DNA of 64,000 nt, from positions 310,001 through 374,000 of the forward strand of contig NHBK01000014.1 in assembly GCA_002173095.1 (NCBI GenBank), read 5' to 3'. Within the stretch, counting starts at the first letter, position 1. Every line of letters starts with the position of its first letter. Below, piece by piece: positions 19,233-26,702 of the stretch. Source of the stretch: Hyphomonadaceae bacterium TMED5 (GTDB taxonomy: Bacteria; Pseudomonadota; Alphaproteobacteria; Caulobacterales; Hyphomonadaceae). The notes beneath the pieces were generated by a model that saw only the letters and a list, made by a program, of their open reading frames with translations, was not told the DNA's origin and searched no databases. Position numbers and translations under genes: made by a program.

Positions 19233-19451
19233 GTGAGGCTGGTCCTTCGGCTCGATACACCGCGTCGCCCGAACACGGAAAACAAAGAGGGCGTCGTTTG
19301 AGTTCACTTTACCGGTGCCTGTTTCGCACGCCTTTTCCTGCGGGCCGGACTTCTATTGCATCGGGTCTCCAGTCTTGCGGGGGCCCTGACGCAATGCCTT
19401 TCTTGCTTTCAGTCCGCGTTGATTTGCGCATTTGAACCTCAGGAGATTTTC

Positions 19452-20849
19452 ATGAACCGCCGGGAATTAATGCTCGCAATGATGGCGACTGCGCCGCTGG
19501 CTGCTTGCGCGTCCGTGAGTGCTCAGACAGGTAGTTCAGCGGATACCAGCGGTGTTGGCGCAATTCTCGATGCGGAAATGGCAAAAGGTACGATTGCCGG
19601 GCTCTCCTTGTGTGTTCTGAAGGGCGATACAATTATCGCGAGCGAAACACGCGGCATGGCCAATCTGGCGTTTGATGTGCCTGTGACGCCGGAAACCCTG
19701 TTCCATGTGGGTTCGGTCGGCAAGCATTGTACCGCGACGGCTATTTTCAGACTGGCTGAGGAAGGCAAACTGTCACTCGACGCGCCAATTTCGACTTATC
19801 TCACCGATATTTCTCCGGCCTGGGGGGCGGCAACGCCCCGTTTAATCCTGCATCATGTCAGTGGCCTGCCAGACTATTTTCAGGGCTTTGGCTTTACCGC
19901 TTTTGACCGACCCCTCACCCGTGAAGGCATGGTCGAGTTGACCATGGAAATTCCTCCTATCGCGCCGCCGGGCGAGGCGTTTTTCTACAGCAATGCGGCC
20001 TACACTTTGCTCGGCTATGTGATCGAAGAGGTCACTGGTCAGAGCTATGCAGACCATATGCGTTCAATTTTTGGCGCGTTTGGAATGCCGAATGCGCGGG
20101 CCGATGATGGTCAGGCCGTTATTCCGGACCGTGCTGACAGTTATGAGTGGACCGGCACTGAGTTCCGCCGCTCCGTTCAGATGGCGAGCACGACATCTGC
20201 TGTTGCCGCGGGCGGGCTTCTTATGTCTGGCATGGATGTGCCGGAGTGGGAGCGGGCATTGAATGGCAACGCTATGTTGTCGTCGGCGTCCAAAGCCGAG
20301 ATGTTTACGCCGTGGATTTATCCGTCAGGGCGTTCGACGGCCTATTGCTGCGGATGGCGCGAAGATACGCTCGATGGTGAAGATGTTTTCTACCACCATA
20401 CGGGCTGGGTTCCGGATTTTCCGACCTATCATTTGCGTCAGCCATCCTCTGATATCTCGCTCATGCTCATGACCACCGGCCTGACAGATGTGCTTAGCCT
20501 TGGTCTGCGTGTGGCCGAATCCATCACGCCGGGCTCAACCTCCTTTTCATTGAGCCCAGTTGCGGATGAGCACCCGGACATGACCGAGAGCATGCTGGCT
20601 GCCTTTACGCGGCCGGATGCGATTGACCCGGCGCTTCTGGCGCCTGAAATGAGTGTTCTGCCAGAAATGGTTCAGGACTATTTTGTGCCGCGACTTGAGG
20701 GCGTGCCAGATGCCTTTGAAGTGGTGCAGGACACGAAAACCGGCGCTGATCATTATCGTCGATACCGGGTTACCGAGAATGGTGAGGTCTCTCACTATAT
20801 GGCCAATTATGACGGCGAAGGCCGTATCAGCTTTGTGCGGAAATCCTGA
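19452..20849 (+). CDS. Beta-lactamase-class-C-type serine hydrolase, lipoprotein
   Basis: A 465-residue protein started at ATG 19452 behind AGGAG (19441-19445). The N-terminus RRELMLAMMATAPLAAC combines a Tat-like Arg pair with a lipobox. Active-site motifs of class C beta-lactamase/DD-peptidase enzymes are visible: SVGK (Ser88, Lys91), YSNAAY, and HHTG as the KTG-like box. Such proteins are often D-aminopeptidases, esterases or peptidoglycan peptidases rather than true beta-lactamases. The stop is three bases before the next gene, an N-acyl-D-amino-acid deacylase homologue, so both are one operon. Work on D-amino-acyl peptides is a reasonable inference. Confidence 0.85.
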   Translation: MNRRELMLAMMATAPLAACASVSAQTGSSADTSGVGAILDAEMAKGTIAGLSLCVLKGDTIIASETRGMANLAFDVPVTPETLFHVGSVGKHCTATAIFRLAEEGKLSLDAPISTYLTDISPAWGAATPRLILHHVSGLPDYFQGFGFTAFDRPLTREGMVELTMEIPPIAPPGEAFFYSNAAYTLLGYVIEEVTGQSYADHMRSIFGAFGMPNARADDGQAVIPDRADSYEWTGTEFRRSVQMASTTSAVAAGGLLMSGMDVPEWERALNGNAMLSSASKAEMFTPWIYPSGRSTAYCCGWREDTLDGEDVFYHHTGWVPDFPTYHLRQPSSDISLMLMTTGLTDVLSLGLRVAESITPGSTSFSLSPVADEHPDMTESMLAAFTRPDAIDPALLAPEMSVLPEMVQDYFVPRLEGVPDAFEVVQDTKTGADHYRRYRVTENGEVSHYMANYDGEGRISFVRKS

Positions 20850-20852
20850 TCC

Positions 20853-22589
20853 ATGAAACAGCATCTCAAACTCGGCGCCGCGGCGATCGCGCTCGTATCC
20901 TTTGCAGCATGTCAGGCCGATGCGCCAGCTGAACAGAGCTATGATCTGATTATTGAAAACGCGCTGATTTATGATGGGCTGGGTGGGGAACCCTATGCCG
21001 GCGAAGTTGCAGTATCTGGCGACCGAATTGCGTATGCCGGCGCCGACGCGCCGGGAATAGCGAGCGAGGTGATTGATGCTGAAGGTCAGGCGCTTGCGCC
21101 CGGCTTTATCAATCTTCTCAGCTGGTCGAATGAATCTCTTCTCTATGATGGTCTGGGGGAAAGCTCGCTCAGACAGGGCGTGACGCTGGAAGTCATGGGC
21201 GAGGGAACATCTATGGGGCCGCTGACGGAAACCATGGCTCAGTATCTGGAAGCCCAGCAAGGCAGCATTCAGTATGATGTGAGCTGGCGCACACTGGGCG
21301 GATATTTTGATGTTCTGGAAGATCAGGGCATCGCATTCAACGTTGCGTCTTATGTCGGGGCGGGCTCTGTCAGGGCCTATGTGCTGGGCTTTGACGATGT
21401 TGATCCAAGCCCAGAACAAATGGCTGAAATGCAGGGCGTTGTTCAGGCCGCCATGGAAGACGGCGCTATGGGTGTTGCCTCCTCGCTCATCTATCCGCCG
21501 GGTGCCTATGCTGAAACCAATGAGCTGATTGCGCTCGCCTCTCAGGCGGCTGCGTGCGGCGGCATATACGCGACCCATTTGCGAAGTGAAGGTGACCGTT
21601 TCCTCGAAGGCGTAGAAGAAGCTTTGCTGATCGGGCGGGAATCCGGCGCGCCGGTTGAATTCTTCCATTTGAAAGTCGGTGGCACGCGCAATTTTGATAA
21701 AATGCCTGTCGCTTTGGAGATGATCGAGTCTGCTCAGGCTGAAGGTCAGGCGGTCACTGCCGACATGTATGTTTATCCAGCCTCGGGAACGACGCTGACA
21801 GCCATGTTGCCGCCCTGGATACAGGATGGCGGCGTTGAGGCCATGCTTGAACGCCTGAATGACCCGGATATGCGCGCAGAAGTCATAGCGGAGATGGGTA
21901 ATCCAGAACCCGAATGGGAAAATCTGCTACTGCTCGCAGGCGGACCGGAAAATGTCATGCTGGCTGTCGTGGCGTCCGAGGACAGCACCGATCTTGTGGG
22001 TATGCGCATTAGCGAGATTGCTGAACTCTGGGATAAAAGCGTTGAAGATACGATCATTGATCTGATCGTTGAGAATAACGGTCAGGCAGATGCGGTGTAC
22101 TTCACCATGTCTGAGGAAAATCTTCGTCAGATTGTGACCCGTCCATATGTGAGCTTTGCCAGCGATGGTCTGGCGATGGCGCCGAGCGGTGTGTTCCTTG
22201 AAGATTGGATGCATCCGCGCAGCTATGGCAATTTTGCACGCGCCTTTGCGCATTATTCCCGTGAAGAGGGTCTGGTTTCCAGCGAAGAAATGGTTCGCAG
22301 AATGACCAGTCTTCCGGCTAGTGTTCTGGCTTTGGCGGACCGGGGGCAAATCTCAGAAGGCTATGTGGCTGATCTTGTCGTTTTTGACCCTGAAACGATT
22401 CAGGACCAGTCGACCTTCCTTGATCCGCACCAATTATCGACCGGCGTGGATACCGTTCTGGTGAACGGCGTTGTTGCGCTGAGCGATGGTGAGCCAACGG
22501 GTGCACTGCCGGGCCAGGCTCTGCGCGGACGAGCCTATACGGGTGACGGCGAAGGCGGTTGCCGTTCAGCCCATCTCGATTGGGAATAG
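20853..22589 (+). CDS. N-acyl-D-amino-acid deacylase-like amidohydrolase lacking the N-terminal metal ligands
   Basis: A 578-residue lipoprotein (lipobox SFAAC, Cys20) of the D-aminoacylase branch of the amidohydrolase superfamily. The family normally reads APGFID followed by a HxH metal pair; here it is APGFINLLSWSNES (residues 82-95), without either His. The Cys ligand region is also changed (TLEVMGEGTSMG). The later His ligands remain in ATHLRSE (His242) and FFHLK (His272), as does Asp in SFASDGLAM. It may use a single metal or be a distinct subfamily. It is coupled to the preceding serine hydrolase, pointing to D-amino acid or N-acyl amino acid breakdown in the cell envelope. Confidence 0.82.
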   Translation: MKQHLKLGAAAIALVSFAACQADAPAEQSYDLIIENALIYDGLGGEPYAGEVAVSGDRIAYAGADAPGIASEVIDAEGQALAPGFINLLSWSNESLLYDGLGESSLRQGVTLEVMGEGTSMGPLTETMAQYLEAQQGSIQYDVSWRTLGGYFDVLEDQGIAFNVASYVGAGSVRAYVLGFDDVDPSPEQMAEMQGVVQAAMEDGAMGVASSLIYPPGAYAETNELIALASQAAACGGIYATHLRSEGDRFLEGVEEALLIGRESGAPVEFFHLKVGGTRNFDKMPVALEMIESAQAEGQAVTADMYVYPASGTTLTAMLPPWIQDGGVEAMLERLNDPDMRAEVIAEMGNPEPEWENLLLLAGGPENVMLAVVASEDSTDLVGMRISEIAELWDKSVEDTIIDLIVENNGQADAVYFTMSEENLRQIVTRPYVSFASDGLAMAPSGVFLEDWMHPRSYGNFARAFAHYSREEGLVSSEEMVRRMTSLPASVLALADRGQISEGYVADLVVFDPETIQDQSTFLDPHQLSTGVDTVLVNGVVALSDGEPTGALPGQALRGRAYTGDGEGGCRSAHLDWE

Positions 22590-22727
22590 CGCTTGCAATT
22601 GCAACTGAATTTCAAAAGCATATAAAAATCAATAACTTAGATGCGCTTTGGCCATGGCGCGATAGTCATCGGCCCTGCGGAAAAATTCGAATTTGCGTGA
22701 ATTGATAGCCTGACTCCGACAAGCGCC

Positions 22728-22797
22728 GGGCGCATGTCTGGTATGGACGTTGATGGCTCCGGTCATGCGCCCATATAAAATGTAGTTGTATACATTT
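22728..22797. promoter_or_regulatory. Inverted repeats upstream of the porin-like gene (operator candidates)
   Basis: Two inverted repeats sit in the 222-base gap: GGGCGCATG (22728-22736) with CATGCGCCC (22764-22772), and AAATGTA-GTTGTA-TACATTT (22778-22797), the latter only 14 bases before the start codon and next to the GGAGG ribosome site. The second has the size and symmetry of a repressor site. Confidence 0.45.
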
Positions 22798-22811
22798 ATG
22801 CGGAGGTTTTC

Positions 22812-23531
22812 ATGCGATCAGCATTTTTGGCGGTTCTGGCACTCGGTGAATTGTCGGCTCATGCAGAGGGCAGAGAGTTTGCGCTGGCTGCGCAGGGTTC
22901 AGCCTCTACAATGCTGATTGACCGTGGCGAACAGCTTTCTGATCAGACATTCGAAGCAGAATTCCTTCTGGAATGGGCCGGTGCAAATGATGCTTTTTAT
23001 GCCGGTGCCTATCGCTTGTCCCCGGTGGGTAGCCATCACGAGGCATTTGCCGAAGAGGTCGACTATTTCATGGGTTATGCCTGGGAGGCCGAAACGTATT
23101 CGGCTGACGTAAGTGCGGCATGGCTGACATATCCGGGCGAGTCGCCGGATGATAAGAGCCTCGAACTGGCGGGCGAGATTGTTTTGAATCAACCGCTCAC
23201 GCCAGCACTTGCAGGCTTTTACGATGCCGAATTTGAAGATTGGGGCCTGGAGCTGACCGCCGGACCGACATGGGAAATCGGCGAATGGGAAGCTTTCGTG
23301 CGAGGACGCGCCGGTTTTGTCACCCCGGGTGATGGCAGTGATACGCGAAGCTATTGGGGCGCAGAAACCGGCGCAGCACGTCCGCTGAATGAGCTTGCTG
23401 AATTTGGTGTTTATGCACGCGCGGAATGGGCAGATCAGGACAGTTTTGCAGACGAATATTCAGGCGGTGATATTTCGCACTTCAAACAAAGCGGAATTGC
23501 CATAGGTGCATGGATTGGTCTGGCACTCTGA
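22812..23531 (+). CDS. Outer-membrane beta-barrel / TorF-like putative porin
   Basis: A 239-residue protein with a signal peptide (MRSAFLAVLALGELSAHAEG). The rest alternates hydrophobic and polar residues rich in Trp, Tyr and Gly, for example AAWLTYPGESPDDKSLELAGEIV and WEIGEWEAFVRGRAG, and ends in WIGLAL. This is the look of a small outer-membrane barrel, similar to the TorF putative porin group. I do not recognise a specific function. GGAGG precedes ATG 22812, and an inverted repeat that could be an operator lies just upstream. Confidence 0.65.
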   Translation: MRSAFLAVLALGELSAHAEGREFALAAQGSASTMLIDRGEQLSDQTFEAEFLLEWAGANDAFYAGAYRLSPVGSHHEAFAEEVDYFMGYAWEAETYSADVSAAWLTYPGESPDDKSLELAGEIVLNQPLTPALAGFYDAEFEDWGLELTAGPTWEIGEWEAFVRGRAGFVTPGDGSDTRSYWGAETGAARPLNELAEFGVYARAEWADQDSFADEYSGGDISHFKQSGIAIGAWIGLAL

Positions 23532-23602
23532 TCATCTGAGGAGATGAGACCTGCCGTCATTGAAGTTTATTGAAAATCGGGCTTCCAGTATCGGGTAAGT
23601 CT

Positions 23603-23634
23603 ATTACTCTGTTTTCTCGGGCTAATAGAGTAAT
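23603..23634 (+). promoter_or_regulatory. Inverted repeat directly upstream of the first kinase gene
   Basis: ATTACTCT (23603-23610) and AGAGTAAT (23627-23634) form a perfect 8-bp inverted repeat with a 16-base spacer. The right arm is four bases before the start codon at 23639. It may be an operator, or an RNA hairpin that hides the weak ribosome site. Confidence 0.4.
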
Positions 23635-23638
23635 GTAG

Positions 23639-25426
23639 ATGAACTGGCAGCGTATTGTTGAGTTGACTGAATTTGGAAATATGCTTTCTGGCGAAGAAAA
23701 AGAAAGATTCCTGCGCCAGTTAGACGACGAAACTTCAGAAATTCGTGAACAAGTTCTCGATCAGATGGATAAAAAGGAGAAGCTGGCTGGCTTTCTTCTT
23801 ACCAGCTCGGTTGAGCCTCCAGGTGATACAATACCTGACTTTGAAGCGGGTCGCGTAGTCGGGGTCTGGCAAATTGAACGCCTCATCGGGCAAGGCGGCA
23901 TGGGCCAGGTCTATGAAGCCCACCGCGCTGACGGACGATATGAACAACGCGCTGCCCTGAAAATCGTCAATCGCGCAGACGATAGTGTGCGCGCCCGTTT
24001 TGAAGACGAACGCAAACAGCTTGCGCGACTGGAACACCCCGGTATTTCACGCATCATTGATGGCGGCGAAACGGAAACCGGCGAACCTTATCTGGTCATG
24101 GATTTTGTCGACGGGATTGCCATTGACGAATATGTCAGTGAACGGAAGACCGGCCTTCGCGGTAAGCTTAAGCTGGTGCAGTCCCTGTGCAAAATCGCGT
24201 CCTTCGCGCACGCTAATCTGATCCTGCACAGAGATATCAAACCACCGAATATTCTGGTGGATTCCTCCGGCAGTGTTCGCCTGATTGATTTTGGAATTTC
24301 TGCGCTTCTGGACAGCAATGAGGGCGAGGCTGAAAGCGGTCCGCTTACCCCGGCTTATGCGGCGCCGGAACAGCTCAATCGGCAGGGGGTCAGCGTTGCC
24401 ACCGATGTGTTCTCCATCGGCATGGTGCTCTGGAAACTGCTCACGAATGAGCTTCCGGTTCGAACGGATGAGGGCGGTATTAGCCTTCCTGCGAAGACAG
24501 AGCTTCCCAAAGAAGTCTACGCTATCTGCGCCAAAGCGCTCGCGCTGCAACCGTCTGACCGGTATGAATCGGCGGCGGCTTTTGCAGATGATATCGAACG
24601 CTATCTCACCAAAAATCCGGTTGCGGCGTATGCGACGGGCAATGGCTACCGGTTCTCCAAATTCGTTCAGAGACACAGTGTGGCTCTCGGCCTGACAAGT
24701 GCGCTCATTCTGTCACTGGCAGCAGGCCTTTATCTGACGAATTATTTCGCCGCGCAGACGCGTACGGCTCTGACTGAAACCGAGCATGCGCTGGAGCGAC
24801 TTCAGATCGCGACGACTGCGCAGGCTGCCTATACCGAAACACTACACCAGCTGTTTGGCGGCGAAGCTGATAGTGAACAAGTGACAGAGCGCCTGCTGGA
24901 AGGTGCGGAGCGCGCGCACGACTTCCGCGCAGATAACCCCGACCGGGCGGCGATGATCGCGCTAAGTCTGGGTCGGTATTTCATTTATCAGGAAGACTAC
25001 ACTGCGGCGCGAACGGTTTTGGAGCCCTGGCTGTCTGAAGGGTATGGGCCGGAAGAATTGCAGCCTTTGGGCAAGCTCAATCTGGCGCTTTCCATGACCT
25101 ATACCGGCGATGCGGATGCCGCTTTGCCGATCTATCAGGACGTCGCTGAAACCTTTGAGGTGCTCTCTGAAGAGGTCACTTATGAGGAGATTGTGGCACG
25201 CGCCATGATTGCGCGTATCGAACTCGACAATAATCAGATGAACCATGTCGCGGAGATGATTGAAGAGGCGCTGCAAGGCGAACCAAACGATACCGAGCAG
25301 GGCTATTATCTCAGCACGCTTTACGTCCATACGCTGAGGTCTGGAGATTTTGACAGAGCCTATGAGCTGGCGCTCCAGAACCTTGAGCTGCATGATCCAA
25401 TCCATTTGCAGAGCAATCTCGCCTGA
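23639..25426 (+). CDS. Membrane Ser/Thr protein kinase with TPR region (interrupted by frameshift)
   Basis: A 595-residue reading of a PknB/Hanks-type kinase. The catalytic domain spans about 75-340: P-loop GQGGMGQV (84-91), Lys108, HRD (197-199), DFG (217-219). One transmembrane helix follows (about 350-372), then a helical TPR-like periplasmic part. The frame ends at TGA 25424-25426, but the coding pattern continues at once in another frame to 25974. Adding one base near 25424 (CGCCTG to CGCCCTG) joins them into a protein of about 778 residues. It precedes an ECF sigma gene and a paralogous kinase, so it probably phosphorylates the sigma factor. The ribosome site is poor. Confidence 0.87.
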   Translation: MNWQRIVELTEFGNMLSGEEKERFLRQLDDETSEIREQVLDQMDKKEKLAGFLLTSSVEPPGDTIPDFEAGRVVGVWQIERLIGQGGMGQVYEAHRADGRYEQRAALKIVNRADDSVRARFEDERKQLARLEHPGISRIIDGGETETGEPYLVMDFVDGIAIDEYVSERKTGLRGKLKLVQSLCKIASFAHANLILHRDIKPPNILVDSSGSVRLIDFGISALLDSNEGEAESGPLTPAYAAPEQLNRQGVSVATDVFSIGMVLWKLLTNELPVRTDEGGISLPAKTELPKEVYAICAKALALQPSDRYESAAAFADDIERYLTKNPVAAYATGNGYRFSKFVQRHSVALGLTSALILSLAAGLYLTNYFAAQTRTALTETEHALERLQIATTAQAAYTETLHQLFGGEADSEQVTERLLEGAERAHDFRADNPDRAAMIALSLGRYFIYQEDYTAARTVLEPWLSEGYGPEELQPLGKLNLALSMTYTGDADAALPIYQDVAETFEVLSEEVTYEEIVARAMIARIELDNNQMNHVAEMIEEALQGEPNDTEQGYYLSTLYVHTLRSGDFDRAYELALQNLELHDPIHLQSNLA

Positions 25427-25974
25427 CAACCTCCCGTCTAAATGCGGCGAGTTTTGAGATTTTCCATATCGGGAATTATGAGCGGGCCGCCGAGCTGATC
25501 CAGAAAGTTTTAGATAGCGCAGAAGAAACCGGAGACAGCCCGCAACAGGACACGGCTAAAAATCATTTGGCGCAGATTGCCATGATTGAGGGGCGCTATG
25601 AAGAAGCAGAAACCTATCTGTTGGGCGCTTTGGCCAATGTCGGCATTTATTACCGTCCACGCGGTTTCGACCATTTGTCTTATATTGCTGATCTTGCTGA
25701 AAACCGGGCTCTGGCCGATGATTTTGAGGGCGCGCAGGCATACCTCGATCAGGCTCAGACCGTGATTGACCAATTCCATGGTGAGGAAGGTGTCTGGCAT
25801 CCAAAGCTCGTTATGGCTGAGGCGCTTCTGGTGGCAAAACGGGACGGAGCTGAGGCCGGTGAAGCCTATCTGCGTGAGAGCGGAATGACGTCTCAGATCG
25901 TATCTCGCAGCCTTATTGGCAGCTTTGGTTGGGAAAGGCTGGGCACGCTGGGCGTGAACACCGCGGCATTGTGA
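25427..25974 (+). pseudogene. Frame-shifted C-terminal TPR part of the first kinase
   Basis: This frame reads LTTSRLNAASFEIFHIGNYE and then helical repeat sequence (RAAELIQKVL, GRYEEAETYLLGAL, AQAYLDQAQTVID) to the stop at 25972-25974. It is the natural continuation of the kinase TPR domain after a one-base loss near 25420-25424. It has no start codon or ribosome site of its own before ATG 25585. It may be a real pseudogenisation or a sequencing error in a short C-run. Confidence 0.75.
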
Positions 25975-26065
25975 AGACATTGAGCGCTGCGGGCGTTGCA
26001 CTTGCAAGTTGGTAAGGTCTCTCTATTGTGATGAAGGGCGCAGCGTATAGTTTTCAGGCGGTTAT

Positions 26066-26683
26066 ATGACTTCCGATACTTCCGGAAAATCTGTCGGTAC
26101 AGATGATCTGAAGGAGATTTACTCCGCAGGGTATACGGATAATGAGTTCGATTCCTCCGCGGCATTGTTTGAAGATCATTACGATGAATTGCTGAAGATT
26201 GCCCGGCGCCTTCGCCGCAAACGCAGCCCATCCGAAACGCTGAATACCATCAGTCTCGTACATGAGGCCTTTCTGCGCCTGAATCGGAAAGACGGGTTTG
26301 AAAATGATGCACATTTCTTCGCTTCAGTCGCGCTGGCCGTGCGCCATACGCTGATCGACCATGCCCGAAAGGGCGGTGATAACGCGTCCACGCCCGAAGC
26401 GATTGGCGAAGAGATTGATGACGTCAGCGAATTGGAAAACGAAGGGCCGTCGTTGTCGCATGACGATATCATTGCTGTGCGGCAGGGGCTGGAATTCATC
26501 GCTGAACACGACCCGCGGCTCGTTCGCGTGGTCGATTGCCGATACTTTATCGGGCTCACACTGGAGGAAACGGCTCTGGTGCTGGACCTGAATGAGAAAA
26601 CCGTACGCAGGGATTGGGTGAAAGCCCGCGCACTTCTGCGTGCACATTTAGCGTCAGGGCGGACGACGCGAATGCCGGACTAA
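26066..26683 (+). CDS. ECF-type RNA polymerase sigma factor of the kinase-linked (ECF43 / TIGR02999-like) group
   Basis: A 205-residue sigma factor. Sigma region 2 covers about 30-100 and region 4 about 140-195, with a helix-turn-helix in LTLEETALVLDLNEKTVRRDWVKARALL. In region 2.2 ordinary ECF factors have acidic residues before LVQE; here the segment is ETLNTISLVHEAF (57-69) with Thr58, Thr61 and Ser63 instead. In the ECF43 group (Vibrio EcfP/PknT) phosphorylation of a Thr there supplies the missing negative charge and switches the sigma factor on. Kinase genes flank this gene on both sides with short gaps, so the same control is likely. Targets are unknown. Confidence 0.88.
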   Translation: MTSDTSGKSVGTDDLKEIYSAGYTDNEFDSSAALFEDHYDELLKIARRLRRKRSPSETLNTISLVHEAFLRLNRKDGFENDAHFFASVALAVRHTLIDHARKGGDNASTPEAIGEEIDDVSELENEGPSLSHDDIIAVRQGLEFIAEHDPRLVRVVDCRYFIGLTLEETALVLDLNEKTVRRDWVKARALLRAHLASGRTTRMPD

Positions 26684-26702
26684 TTTCACATCGGGGTGGG
26701 AT

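Noticed and set aside
20547-21668. 373-codon open frame on the minus strand
   Set aside because: It lies opposite two well-supported plus-strand genes and has no protein-like motif.
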